DNA of 64,000 nt from Flavobacteriales bacterium (lineage in GTDB: Bacteria; Bacteroidota; Bacteroidia; Flavobacteriales_F; PHOS-HE28): NCBI GenBank assembly GCA_016718655.1, contig JADKCV010000014.1, positions 1 to 64,000 on the forward strand, written 5' to 3'. Made by a program: the position numbers and the translations under genes. The notes beneath the pieces were generated by a model. That model searched no databases. It was not told the origin of the DNA and was given only the letters and a program-made list of their open reading frames with translations. Positions within the stretch are counted from its first letter, which is position 1. The number at the start of each line of letters is the position of its first letter. This document shows positions 21,969-31,284 of this stretch, in pieces.

Positions 21969-22355
21969 TCAAACTTCGATGTGACCGGCCTTGATCTCGA
22001 TATCCATACTTACCATCTCGCGATAGGTCTCACCGGCCTCCAGCATGAAATCATCGTCCTCCTCCACATACCAGGTAACGGAGAGTTGCTTACCGAGTTC
22101 CTGGAGCCGTTTGATCTGCATCAAGACCTGGTACAAGGCTTTCAAGGAACTGGAGTTGAAGTAGGGTAGGCTGAATTCGAAGGCACACCCATTCGGTAGT
22201 TGGTCCCCATGGTCCTGTAGCCAATTGACCAATGGAGCGTAAAAGGCGCTGGCATTCTCGGGAATGCTATTCCCAACTACACGGAACCAGGCATGTTCCG
22301 CATTGTAGCTGATGGCCGGTGTCGACTTCGTGGCAATGATGTTCAGTGCGTTCAT
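21969..22355 (-). CDS. siaC: SiaC family regulatory phosphoprotein (DUF1987)
   Basis: 128 residues, the normal family length. Conserved N-terminal IIATKSTPAISYN, then GNSIPENASAFYAPLVNWL and the FEFSLPYFNSSSLKAL segment, which holds the Ser/Thr position that SiaB phosphorylates and SiaA dephosphorylates in this family. In Pseudomonas aeruginosa unphosphorylated SiaC binds and activates the diguanylate cyclase SiaD; no cyclase gene is visible here, so the target is unknown. The start lies 4 bases after the siaB stop. The frame extends far upstream, but that part overlaps siaB and is not expected to be translated. Confidence 0.9.
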   Translation of the reverse strand: MNALNIIATKSTPAISYNAEHAWFRVVGNSIPENASAFYAPLVNWLQDHGDQLPNGCAFEFSLPYFNSSSLKALYQVLMQIKRLQELGKQLSVTWYVEEDDDFMLEAGETYREMVSMDIEIKAGHIEV

Positions 22356-22359
22356 AGGA

Positions 22360-22860
22360 CTAGGCGCGTTTGCGGTCTGCCGGCAAGTGGGTGGATACCG
22401 TACTGGTACATAGGAATTCGTCGGTGTGGAGCGGGCTGATCTCAGCACGTATGTTCTTGCCGACGCGTCTGGCGATCTGGAGCATACCCAGACCTGCCCC
22501 TCCTTTCTCACCATAACCTTCTTCGGTCATTTGTCGCTTGAAGGCATCGGTGATCTCCTCCGGGGTCATCGCGGCGATCCGGCTCACCGCCTTTTGCAGG
22601 CGGTGGGCATCAGCGCTCTTGGCTTTGTTGCGGATGGTCACCACCAACTGGTCGCCATCAATGCGCCAGATGAAGTCCACATCCGTGCTCGAATTGTAGC
22701 GTTCGGCATTGTCCAGCAGTTCCAATGCGATGCCGATGAGCTTCTTCAGGTCGCTACGCGGGCCGAGGTTGCAAAGGGCGATACACTGGAGCAGGTCCAG
22801 CAATTGGATCCGGACCTCGCTGCTCAGCTGGCCTTTGTATTCAAGGATGTTCTTTTCCAT
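22360..22860 (-). CDS. siaB: SiaB family protein kinase
   Basis: 166 residues from MEKNILEYKGQLS. A GHKL-type ATP-binding fold is visible: N-box IALELLDNAERYNSS and glycine-rich lid EGYGEKGGAGLGMLQIAR. SiaB kinases phosphorylate SiaC and switch it off, opposed by the phosphatase SiaA. The gene starts 32 bases after the siaA stop and is followed 4 bases later by siaC, so the cassette is a single transcription unit. The frame is open to 22956, but that start would overlap siaA, so the internal ATG is preferred. Confidence 0.88.
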   Translation of the reverse strand: MEKNILEYKGQLSSEVRIQLLDLLQCIALCNLGPRSDLKKLIGIALELLDNAERYNSSTDVDFIWRIDGDQLVVTIRNKAKSADAHRLQKAVSRIAAMTPEEITDAFKRQMTEEGYGEKGGAGLGMLQIARRVGKNIRAEISPLHTDEFLCTSTVSTHLPADRKRA

Positions 22861-22892
22861 GGCGGTGGGGAGTTGCCGTGTGTGTTCCGTGT

Positions 22893-25439
22893 TCAAGCTG
22901 CGTACCGAAGGCCGATCAACAATACATCGTCCGTCTGGTGCGTATCGCCTTTCCAATCGTTGAAGGCCTTGTCCGTGGTGGCCTTGATGTGTTCCAGGTC
23001 ATGGTTGGCATGGTGCTCCAATAGGTCGGTGAGCTGTTTCAACGAGAATTTCTTCCGTCCGTTACCTCCGCCGAACTGGTGGATGATACCATCGCTGAAC
23101 AGGTAGAGCGAATCACCGTTCTGGAGGTCCAAACAATGCTCCTTGTAGCCCTTGGATCGCTCGAAATGGCCATCCCCGATCGGCAGGATATCGCCTTTGA
23201 TCCGGTTCACCTGACCGTTCCGAACATGGAGCAGTGGAAGCTGGGCTCCTGCAAAGGAGAGCGTACCCTTGTTCGTATCGATCGCGCACAATCCGATGTC
23301 GAACCCGTCATTGTACAGATTCCCGTCACCCCGAGCTTCCATGGTGCGCTTCACATGGTCGTGCAACCGGTCCAGCAGTTCTGCACTGGTGGAGGTGGGG
23401 TCCTTGGTCAACAGTTCGTTCAATCCGTAATAGGCGATGAAGGTCATCATGGCTGCTGGCACACCATGGCCAGTGCAGTCGATGGCGGCCAGGAATACCC
23501 GATCGCCGTAGCGCTTGATGAAGGGTAGGTCACCGCTCACCGTATCGAGTGGTTTGTACAAGAGGAAGCTATCGGGAAGGATCGCTTGCAGGTCCTGTTC
23601 ACTGGGCAGGATGGCCGATTGGATGGTCTGGGCATACCCCAGGCTGCTCTGGATGTTGTGGTTCTTCTCCTCCAATTCATCGTTGATGCCTTTGATATGC
23701 TGGTTCTGTTCCCAGATGGTCCGTTTCTTCTTCTGGGATATGCGCCATGCCCAGAACATCCATATGGCGGAAAGGGCTCCTGCAACTGCCAGCATGATGG
23801 AATACCGTTTCACCGCCCGGTCATGGTCCTGCCGTGCCGCTATCGCTTGGCTCTCGGCCTCCACCAACAAGTTCCGCTTCTCGAGGAGCTCCACGGTCCG
23901 CTCCTGCTCCTTTTTTTCGGCTTCCATACGCGTCAAGCTCAAGGATTGCAACATCCGGCTGTTGTCGAGTTCCTGGATCTGCCGCTGCTGCCGTTCGGCA
24001 TCCAGATCGGCCTGGGCCAGTAGTAGCTCTCGAGTGGCCTGGTCGCTTTTCAATACGGCTTCCCGTCGACCCGATTCCTCGAGCTGTTTCTCGTACACCA
24101 ACAAGGCCATCTGTTTCTCTTGATTCTCCGCGTCCAAGGCCAGTTGGCGCATCCGTGCCTCCTTGCGTTGCTCACGGTTCAGAAGGTCCATCTGCTCGCG
24201 TTCGATACGCTGCAAACGAAGCAACTGCGCCTCCCGATCGGTCTTCAATTGGGCCACCGAGGTGGCAAGCCGCAATTCGATATCCCTTGACTTGCGCTCG
24301 TACTGGCGAGCCTCACCTTCCAGGTCCAACCGCTCGAAGATGGTGGACAGGAGATCGCAGGTCTGTGCTTGTTCCTTGTCGTTCCTCGATTCTTCGGCCA
24401 TGCTCAACGCTTCCAACGCAATGGATTGGGCCTTGCCAAGGTCACCTTGCAGGACGCGCACGGCCGCTTCGGTACGTAGCAATCGCGGCAATAGCCACCT
24501 CGCCTTGTTCCTTTCGGCGTCGAACCGGGCATCATCCAAGAGCCGCAACGAAGCATCGATGTTACCCGCCTTCGCCTGCGCATGTGCCGCGTTGATCTTC
24601 ATGGGAAGGCGCACCGCAGGCAGGTCCTCCACCATGATCGATCCCTTGGCGAAGGCGGCGACCGCCTCCTGGGAACGACCCGACCGGAGATGGAGTTCGG
24701 CTACATTGTTGGCGCTCACACCGGCATCCAATGGTCGGTCCAGCGCGATCGCCAGCTTCAACACCTCCTCCTCCGTGGTCAACGCACTTTGGTACTTTCC
24801 TGAACGCGCTTGGGCCATGGCCTTGGTGGCCAAGAGGTCCAGTTGCAAGGACTTGTCACCGCTGCGAACGGCTTCTTCCATGTACCTGTTGCAATGTTCC
24901 TCGAGTTTGTCCGGGTTCAGGATCATGGCCTTGGCAGCCGTTTCGGTACGCAGGTAGCGCGTGCGGTCCATCCGGTCGGCGGCTGTTGTGCTCTTGGCAT
25001 CCTCCAAGTGTTCCAATGCTTTCTGGGGATGCCCGGCGCTCACGTAGAGTTCCGCCAATTGAAGCAGTGCTTCCGTGCGTGACCCGCTGTGGTAGGTGCC
25101 GTTCACCAAGGTCGCTCTGAGACTGGCACCGATCGCATTGTCCAGGTCACCTTTCGAGCGATGTGCCCGTGCCAATTCCATGAGTGCTTGGCCCAGTTCA
25201 TTGTCCAGTCCATGACGCTCCGCCTCCGAAGAACCAAGAATGGCGAATTCAATGGCCTCCTTGTAGTGACCGGTCGACCGTTCATGGGCGGAGAGTTCCA
25301 CCAGTTTCGTGGCTCGTTCCTTACCCGGTGAGGCTTTGAGCACATTGGCCAGCATATCCTCGTAATCCTCTTGGCCATGGGCCAGAAAGGCCAATAACAC
25401 GGCCGAAAGCAGCAGCAAGGTCCTCACGCTATGGTTCAT
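22893..25439 (-). CDS. siaA: SiaA-like PP2C (SpoIIE) phosphatase with TPR sensor region
   Basis: 848 residues. Signal peptide (TLLLLSAVLLAFLAHGQ), about 12 tetratricopeptide-like helices (residues 25-390), a long coiled coil rich in Glu/Arg/Gln (about 395-540), one membrane segment (about 545-565) and a cytoplasmic SpoIIE/PP2C phosphatase (about 610-848) with metal-binding motifs TVSGDL, IDCTGHGVPAAM, YLFSDG and TDDVLLIG. The expected job is to dephosphorylate SiaC. Its periplasmic TPR region replaces the sensor found in proteobacterial SiaA. The start ATG overlaps the stop of the TonB receptor as ATGA, so the two are translationally coupled. The alternative start 11 codons upstream would lie inside the receptor gene. 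Confidence 0.88.
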   Translation of the reverse strand: MNHSVRTLLLLSAVLLAFLAHGQEDYEDMLANVLKASPGKERATKLVELSAHERSTGHYKEAIEFAILGSSEAERHGLDNELGQALMELARAHRSKGDLDNAIGASLRATLVNGTYHSGSRTEALLQLAELYVSAGHPQKALEHLEDAKSTTAADRMDRTRYLRTETAAKAMILNPDKLEEHCNRYMEEAVRSGDKSLQLDLLATKAMAQARSGKYQSALTTEEEVLKLAIALDRPLDAGVSANNVAELHLRSGRSQEAVAAFAKGSIMVEDLPAVRLPMKINAAHAQAKAGNIDASLRLLDDARFDAERNKARWLLPRLLRTEAAVRVLQGDLGKAQSIALEALSMAEESRNDKEQAQTCDLLSTIFERLDLEGEARQYERKSRDIELRLATSVAQLKTDREAQLLRLQRIEREQMDLLNREQRKEARMRQLALDAENQEKQMALLVYEKQLEESGRREAVLKSDQATRELLLAQADLDAERQQRQIQELDNSRMLQSLSLTRMEAEKKEQERTVELLEKRNLLVEAESQAIAARQDHDRAVKRYSIMLAVAGALSAIWMFWAWRISQKKKRTIWEQNQHIKGINDELEEKNHNIQSSLGYAQTIQSAILPSEQDLQAILPDSFLLYKPLDTVSGDLPFIKRYGDRVFLAAIDCTGHGVPAAMMTFIAYYGLNELLTKDPTSTSAELLDRLHDHVKRTMEARGDGNLYNDGFDIGLCAIDTNKGTLSFAGAQLPLLHVRNGQVNRIKGDILPIGDGHFERSKGYKEHCLDLQNGDSLYLFSDGIIHQFGGGNGRKKFSLKQLTDLLEHHANHDLEHIKATTDKAFNDWKGDTHQTDDVLLIGLRYAA

Positions 25440-27457
25440 TGGACGAACTTGTAAGTGAGCGTCAACAGCCATTGCCTGCCGTTCAATGCGAACGGGGTGA
25501 GCGCATTACGCATGGGGTTCACCAGCGTACGCGCCGTATCCGTCAGATTGTTGCAGCCCAGGTCGATGATCAACCGATCGGACTTGTCGGGACGTAGACC
25601 TACGCCTGCATTGAAAATGAGCTCTGACGGCCATTCGGCCAGTTCGGTATCCGAACCATCCGCGGTGGCTTGTGTGGACCACATGGCACTGCGGTAGCTG
25701 GCCCGGGCACGCACGCTCATTGCCGGGATCGGGTCGAAGGACACCGCAGCGAACGCCTGGAGGTTGGGTAACCCTTCGAAGGCGAAGCTCAAACTATCCG
25801 GAAGTTGGATCTCGGGTAGGTCCGTGCTTCCCAGGGGACGGTAGATACCAAGGCCGGCCAGTACCACGCTGGTCTTGGACTCCCGGTTGATGCGCAGGTC
25901 GAAACCTTCGGTGCCCGCTGAGTTCCGGTTGATGTAGTTGTCGAGTGTGGCGTCATCGAAGACATACACGATCGGGTCATCGATCACCGTGTGGTAGGCA
26001 TTCGCTGTGATCCAAGTGGTCTTGCCCAGTTGTACGCCCAATTCACCTTCGGTGGTCGTCACGTATTCGGCACTTACTGACCCTTCCTCAGGTCCATAGT
26101 TGAGGTTCATGATGGTCGGGGTCTTGAAAGCCTTGCTCCACATGGCTTTGGCATGGAAACGGCCGAAGCGCTTGGTATATGCGAGCCGGGGTGCGGCAAA
26201 GCGACCGGAAAGCGAGTTGCTTTCGATGCGGTAACCGGTCAATAGGTTGCCCCATTTTCCATTCACGCCCAATTCGCCGAATACTGCGCCATCGGACATC
26301 ACGGCCTCGGGCGTTCCGGTCATGACGAATTCCACGCCGGGCTCCTTCCAGTGATACTCGGAATGCTGACGATAGCCTTGCAAGCCGATGCGAAGGGCCA
26401 GCCAAGCCAGGGGTTTATAAGCCAACGCCACATGCCCGTTGCTCCGTTGGTTGCTGGTGTTCGATGCCAGCCGTTCGGGGGCCGTGGAATTGATGTAATA
26501 CCACGGCAGTTGGTCGGCATGTCCCAGACGCCAGGTCAATTCCAAAGGCTTCCCCAGCCGCACTTTCTGCTCCAATCCGAAGACCACATCGCGCAACTGC
26601 ACGGTGTACTGCGCATCGCTCACCCGGAAGGTCTCTTCCATGTAGTGCATGCTGGCCCTCAGGTTCTTCCAGCGGTAGTTGAAATGGAAGGTGTTGGCAT
26701 GGGTGGCGGTGCTGTCCTGGAAGGACAAGAGGGTGCTGTCCGCCAGCACTCGCTGGGCATTGCTCCGGTTGCCGCGGGTGTGCGACACGAGGTAGGTGAT
26801 GTCCTGGTTGCGGCTCAAGCGATGGGCGCCGGTGATGTGGGCCGAGGTGCGGGTCAAGGCCCCGTTGGAATGGCCCAACTGCACGCCCGCCCGGCTTCCT
26901 GTACCGTGGTCGGCGTTCCGGGTCACGATGTTGATGACACCCAGGGCCGCGTATCCGCCGTGCAGGACCGAGCCAGGGCCCAATACCACCTCCACGCGCT
27001 CCACGTTGGCCAGGGTGATCCGGTTGCCCAAGGCATAGGTGCCGAAGTCGTTCTCGTTGAGCTGCTTGCCGTCCAACAGGAAGAGGCACTTGCCCTCGAT
27101 CGCCCAGTTGCCGTGCACCGCCACCCCGATCACATCGTCCACATCGCGCGCCACCGTGATGCCGGGCACCAATTGCAATACGTCGTACAGGTCGCGGGCA
27201 CCACTGGCCTCGATCTGCCGGGCGGAAATGACCTGGACATGAGCCGGCGCCTCCCGCACCTCACGCCCTTCCATATCGGCAATGGATGTGATCGCTTGGG
27301 CTCGACCCTGTTGCTGGGCTGCTTGCAACAAGGTCTTGGCCTCGCTGAGCAGTAGTCGTTCCTCCGGGTTGCGTTCTTGGGCGCTTGCGGGAGAACAGGC
27401 GGCAATGAACACCCCCAACAGAACGGTCGATCGGATTGGTGTATGGTTCAAGGACAT
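25436..27457 (-). CDS. TonB-dependent outer-membrane receptor
   Basis: 673 residues. Signal peptide (VLLGVFIAACSPASAQ), then a plug domain with VQVISARQIEASGARDLYD, LQLVPGITVAR, FLLDGKQLNEND and NVERVEVVLGPGSVLHGG, and a 22-strand-type barrel ending in NGRQWLLTLTYKF. The usual N-terminal carboxypeptidase-like domain of Bacteroidota SusC proteins is absent, and no SusD partner follows, so this is not a SusCD polysaccharide pair. The closest general type is the colicin-I/vitamin or siderophore receptor class; the substrate cannot be read from the sequence. It is the first gene of the operon that continues with siaA-siaB-siaC. Confidence 0.9.
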   Translation of the reverse strand: MSLNHTPIRSTVLLGVFIAACSPASAQERNPEERLLLSEAKTLLQAAQQQGRAQAITSIADMEGREVREAPAHVQVISARQIEASGARDLYDVLQLVPGITVARDVDDVIGVAVHGNWAIEGKCLFLLDGKQLNENDFGTYALGNRITLANVERVEVVLGPGSVLHGGYAALGVINIVTRNADHGTGSRAGVQLGHSNGALTRTSAHITGAHRLSRNQDITYLVSHTRGNRSNAQRVLADSTLLSFQDSTATHANTFHFNYRWKNLRASMHYMEETFRVSDAQYTVQLRDVVFGLEQKVRLGKPLELTWRLGHADQLPWYYINSTAPERLASNTSNQRSNGHVALAYKPLAWLALRIGLQGYRQHSEYHWKEPGVEFVMTGTPEAVMSDGAVFGELGVNGKWGNLLTGYRIESNSLSGRFAAPRLAYTKRFGRFHAKAMWSKAFKTPTIMNLNYGPEEGSVSAEYVTTTEGELGVQLGKTTWITANAYHTVIDDPIVYVFDDATLDNYINRNSAGTEGFDLRINRESKTSVVLAGLGIYRPLGSTDLPEIQLPDSLSFAFEGLPNLQAFAAVSFDPIPAMSVRARASYRSAMWSTQATADGSDTELAEWPSELIFNAGVGLRPDKSDRLIIDLGCNNLTDTARTLVNPMRNALTPFALNGRQWLLTLTYKFVQ

Positions 27458-27464
27458 GGTTCCA

Positions 27465-27488
27465 TCCGGGGGACACGGGTCTCCCGGA
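27465..27488 (-). promoter_or_regulatory. Hairpin in the leader of the TonB receptor-Sia operon
   Basis: Arms tccgggggac (27465-27474) and gtctcccgga (27479-27488) form a 10-bp stem with a single G-T pair and a 4-base loop. It ends 7 bases before the receptor start codon, so in mRNA it would cover the ribosome-binding region. Whether it regulates translation is unknown. Confidence 0.4.
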
Positions 27489-27598
27489 CAGTGCCCTTAA
27501 TCGTTTGGCGAGGCACTGGCGTTGCGTAGAATTCCTGCTACGAGTGCCGCTCTTCCACCGTCGAAAGCATGTTTATTCTCGACGAGTGGTTCGGTACG

Positions 27599-30500
27599 TC
27601 ACCGGTCGATCGGATGTGAAAGGGTCACGGTGGTGCCGTCCATGGTGCTTTCCAATCGGACCGTGGCCTTCAGGATCCGCGCCATGGAGGCCACGATCGC
27701 ATAACCGATCCCTTGACCATCGCCCCGTGCGAACCGGGCCGTATTGCCCATGTCAGGGGCCGATAGCATGGCACTGAGCCGCTCCAACGTTTCACTGTCG
27801 ATTCCCGTTCCAGTATCGCTCACCATCAGTTCCCAGGCGTCCACAGTACGCTTGTAGCCGATCCGGACCACGGCTCCACGACCTGCGTGCGTGATGGCAT
27901 TACCGATCAAATTATTGAGGATCACTTTCATGAGATGCGGATCCGTAGGGACGATGGTGTACTCAGGTACCTTCTTCACGATCTGGATGGCTTCCCGTTC
28001 GGCCATCTCCTCCCAGAGCCGTATGGCTTCCAGTACGGTGGTACAGAGGTCGACGGGCTGAATTCGTGGCGTGATCTGATCCGGATTGAACTTCACCCAG
28101 TCCATGAGTGCCGATGCGTTCACGTTCAGTTTGTCCGCACTGGCTGTAAGGTCCTCCAACGAACGATCCAACTCAAGTGGAGGTGCTCCGCCTTGGCTCA
28201 ACTGTCGCGTGCTTCGCGCTACCCTGGAAATGAATCGTAATGGGGTGATGATGTCATGACTGATCACGCCGATGAGCGATTCCCGAGTTTCGAGGGCACG
28301 GGTCAATTGTTCGTTCCGACGATCCAACTCCTGCGTACGGGACCTCACATTCTCCTCCAGCCATCGGTTGCGCCTACGTAATCCCATGGTGTACCATTGC
28401 CACACCAACGTGACGAACCCGAGCAAGCCTGCCACCATCAGGGCGTACCCCTTCCACGTCCACCAGAAGGACGTCTCCACCTCGAACCAGTAGAACGGTT
28501 CCACCTCCACGCCACGGGCTGCCGACCCCACTGCACGGATGAACACCTCATGTTCTCCCGCGGGCGGACGATCGATGACCAAGCGGTCCTGGTCCAATTT
28601 CAACGGCATCCACTCGTCATTGATGCCCGTGATCCGGTATTCGAGCTTGGCGTTCTCCGGTTCGCCCCAATAGGCCATCCCGAGTTCGATGCTCACTTGC
28701 ATCGTGTTCGGCGGGAATATGCTGTACTCGTTGATGGACCAGGGCACTCCATTCACGAACACGCGGCCGATCAGGATCGGATAGGACGGGAACGGGTCAG
28801 GCATATCCTCAGGCCTGAACTGTACCAAACCGTCCATGGTCGGAAAGGAGAGCCGACCATCCGCCAAGCGTAGCCAAGCCGGCTCACACCCCCCGTTGAA
28901 TTCCGGATTGGTCATGCCCGCATTCGCCCCATACACCGCATAGAAGGGACGCTGTGTGGTATCGTTCACGTAGGTGGTGATATCGGCCAGGGTGGTACGG
29001 ACCAGGCCTTTGTTGGTGCTCATCCATAGGTTCTGAGCGCCATCCAACACGAACGAATGCACATGGTTCAAGGCTCCATTACGGTCCACTGGCAGCTCAT
29101 GGACCTTGTCCTTCAGGACGATCCGTATGCCCGATCCATAGGTACCCACCAATAGCAGGTCGCCGATGACCTCGATGGTTCGCACGCATAGGCCATCGAA
29201 ACGCGTATCGGCTTCGAAACGCGAGGCCCCGCTGTCCGTTGCCCGATAAAGTCCGGTGCAACTGCCATAGACCAACCGCCCATCCTGATCTCTGCGCACC
29301 AGGAACGGGCGATCCAAGTACCGCGTACCACCCAGGTCGGCGGTCCAATGCAAGCGACGGTCCTTGATGTATCCCAAACGCTTCAGGTCGGCCACCCAGA
29401 TGGAATCACCCTCGGCCCATAAGGTGGGGTGCCAAGCTTGCAAGTTCCCGGTCTCGACCAAGGAACCGGTGAACGGTGAATAGGCCATGATCCGATCAGC
29501 CTGGTTGAACCAGATGAGCCCTTCTGCATCCTTGCATAGACTGGCGTAGCTCATTCCATCCACTACTGCGGTGAATGGTGAACAACCCGAGTCGCCAACG
29601 ATCAAGCCCGATCGGCCACTACCGATGGTGAGGATACCAGCCTGGCCCAAGTCGGCCTGTGAATAGAAGGAATTCTCCGCCAAGCCCAGTAGATCGCACT
29701 TCACGGTACGTAGGAGAACGGGTCGATAGAGGTGCAATCCCTTGGAACTGGTTCCTACCGCGATGATATTCGTGTTCTTGATGCGAACGACACTGTTCAC
29801 CAAGGTCTGCGCAGGCAATTGGATGCCCAGTGCGTCCAACCGTAGGTTGCCGTGTTGATCCACCCAACAACGGTACAGGTCCTGTTGGAAATGCACGAAC
29901 GACTCCTGGTCATCATTGCCGAAGAGGTATCGGCCCTCCTTGGGCCAGGTCGCAGGCCGTCCATCAAGTAGGAACGGTTGCTCCACGCATCGGCCGGTGG
30001 TGGTATCCAACCGGACCACACGATCCTCGTTGTCCACCCCGAAAATGCTCCCGTTCAATAGGAAAAGAGGACGGTCGTTCGATGGCACCACCATGGTGCG
30101 ACGGAGTGCTCCGCTATGGTAGAGCCTCAACTCTTCGCGATGGCGCACGACCCACGTCTCGCGGTTGAAGGCGATCATGTTCACGTTCGGAACATGCTCA
30201 CCAACGTTCGGCCAATCCTCCTGTCTGTGTTCCAGAAAGTCCAAATAGACCTGAAGACTGGGTATGTTCCCATATACACTGAGCCGGCGTCCCGATTCCT
30301 TCACCCGGGTCACCATATTGTGGCCGTGTACGGTGAAGATGTCCCCATTGGCATCGTCCACGTACAGTTCCTGGTCAGGCGTAACGAATAACTGGCGCGT
30401 GCGTGTGGTCAACTGGTCCTGACCGGGGATCAAGCGGATCAGGTTGAAGTTGCGGCCATCAAATCGCACAAGCCCGCCCTCTGTGGTGATCCAAAGGAAG

Positions 30501-30655
30501 CCCATGGAATCGGAGGCCATGTCCATGACACTGCTCTGCGGCAATCCATTACGAACATCGAAGTGGCGCACGCTCCACTGGCTCACTGGTCCATTGTCAT
30601 GGGCCATGGAAGCCCCGGCGATCAGCGTCCCGAAGGCGATAAGGCAATTCTTCAC
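27599..30655 (-). CDS. Sensor histidine kinase with beta-propeller and Y_Y_Y sensor domains
   Basis: 1,018 residues. Signal sequence, then a two-component-regulator beta-propeller region (about 30-600; first blade DVRNGLPQSSVMDMASDSMG), a Y_Y_Y domain (about 650-730; LEYRITGINDEWMPL), a membrane segment (about 735-757), a HisKA domain with phospho-acceptor His near residue 800 (VISHDIITPLRF) and an ATPase domain (N-box LNNLIGNAITHAG, G-boxes SDTGTGID and GDGQGIGYAIV). There is no fused receiver, so it signals through the regulator just upstream. The start codon is GTG and overlaps the regulator's stop as GTGA. The H-box is of the HisKA (SHDxxTPL) type although the partner is a NarL/LuxR-type regulator, an uncommon pairing. 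Confidence 0.9.
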   Translation of the reverse strand: MKNCLIAFGTLIAGASMAHDNGPVSQWSVRHFDVRNGLPQSSVMDMASDSMGFLWITTEGGLVRFDGRNFNLIRLIPGQDQLTTRTRQLFVTPDQELYVDDANGDIFTVHGHNMVTRVKESGRRLSVYGNIPSLQVYLDFLEHRQEDWPNVGEHVPNVNMIAFNRETWVVRHREELRLYHSGALRRTMVVPSNDRPLFLLNGSIFGVDNEDRVVRLDTTTGRCVEQPFLLDGRPATWPKEGRYLFGNDDQESFVHFQQDLYRCWVDQHGNLRLDALGIQLPAQTLVNSVVRIKNTNIIAVGTSSKGLHLYRPVLLRTVKCDLLGLAENSFYSQADLGQAGILTIGSGRSGLIVGDSGCSPFTAVVDGMSYASLCKDAEGLIWFNQADRIMAYSPFTGSLVETGNLQAWHPTLWAEGDSIWVADLKRLGYIKDRRLHWTADLGGTRYLDRPFLVRRDQDGRLVYGSCTGLYRATDSGASRFEADTRFDGLCVRTIEVIGDLLLVGTYGSGIRIVLKDKVHELPVDRNGALNHVHSFVLDGAQNLWMSTNKGLVRTTLADITTYVNDTTQRPFYAVYGANAGMTNPEFNGGCEPAWLRLADGRLSFPTMDGLVQFRPEDMPDPFPSYPILIGRVFVNGVPWSINEYSIFPPNTMQVSIELGMAYWGEPENAKLEYRITGINDEWMPLKLDQDRLVIDRPPAGEHEVFIRAVGSAARGVEVEPFYWFEVETSFWWTWKGYALMVAGLLGFVTLVWQWYTMGLRRRNRWLEENVRSRTQELDRRNEQLTRALETRESLIGVISHDIITPLRFISRVARSTRQLSQGGAPPLELDRSLEDLTASADKLNVNASALMDWVKFNPDQITPRIQPVDLCTTVLEAIRLWEEMAEREAIQIVKKVPEYTIVPTDPHLMKVILNNLIGNAITHAGRGAVVRIGYKRTVDAWELMVSDTGTGIDSETLERLSAMLSAPDMGNTARFARGDGQGIGYAIVASMARILKATVRLESTMDGTTVTLSHPIDR

Positions 30656-31284
30656 GAGGTCGCGAAGCGATGGATCTCAGCCAACCGCTGTAGCTCGAGC
30701 TCCGTGGTCACCCCCAACTTGTCGAACAGACGTCATTTGTAGGTGGCCACGGTGGAGGGACTGATGTTCAACCGCTGAGAGATCTCCTTGATCCCGAAGC
30801 CGCTCACAATGTCCTGCGCCACACGGATCTCCCGATCGCTCAATTGGTTGAACGGGTCGTCACCACCTTCCTCGAAACGACCATTCCTATAGTAGGGTGC
30901 CAGGGTGTCACTCACATATACCTGACCGTGGTAGATGGTATTGATCGCTTTGATCAACTCCTCCTCAGGGGTGTCCTTCGACAGGAAGCCGGAACATCCC
31001 AACCCGATCACCCGCCGAGCATACAGCATCTCCGAGGTCATGCTGTAGACCAGCACCTTGGTGCCGGGGCGCAATTCCCGCCATTCATCGAGATGGTCCA
31101 TCGCATTCCCATCGGACAACAACAGGTCCAGGATCATCAAACAAGGCTGTTCACTGTTCAGGATCTTGCGTGTCTCACGGATACTGCCGGCATCACTCAC
31201 GCGTACATCCGGATAGCGCTGGGTGAGCAGGTTCCGGATACCCCTGCGGATGATGGTGTGGTCGTCAACGATCAAAACGTGCAT
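30652..31284 (-). CDS. NarL/LuxR-type response regulator with in-frame stop near its C-terminus
   Basis: Receiver domain from MHVLIVDDHTIIRRG with phospho-acceptor Asp at about residue 53 (MILDLLLSDG) and signalling Lys in GFLSKDTPEEE, then a LuxR-type helix-turn-helix (LSDREIRVAQDIVSG, IKEISQRLNISPSTVATYK). As given, a TGA at 30733-30735 stops the frame inside the last helix. The same frame continues with RLFDKLGVTTELELQRLAE, the normal end of this domain, to a natural stop at 30652-30654 that overlaps the kinase start. Where relatives have K-M-R (aaa atg cgt), this sequence has aaa tga cgt. The stop is therefore more likely an error or a recent mutation. The start is chosen at the canonical MHVLIVDD; upstream codons show no conserved sequence. 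Confidence 0.85.

Noticed and set aside
25436..27457. SusC/SusD polysaccharide-uptake locus
   Set aside because: The receptor lacks the N-terminal SusC extension and no SusD-like lipoprotein gene is next to it.
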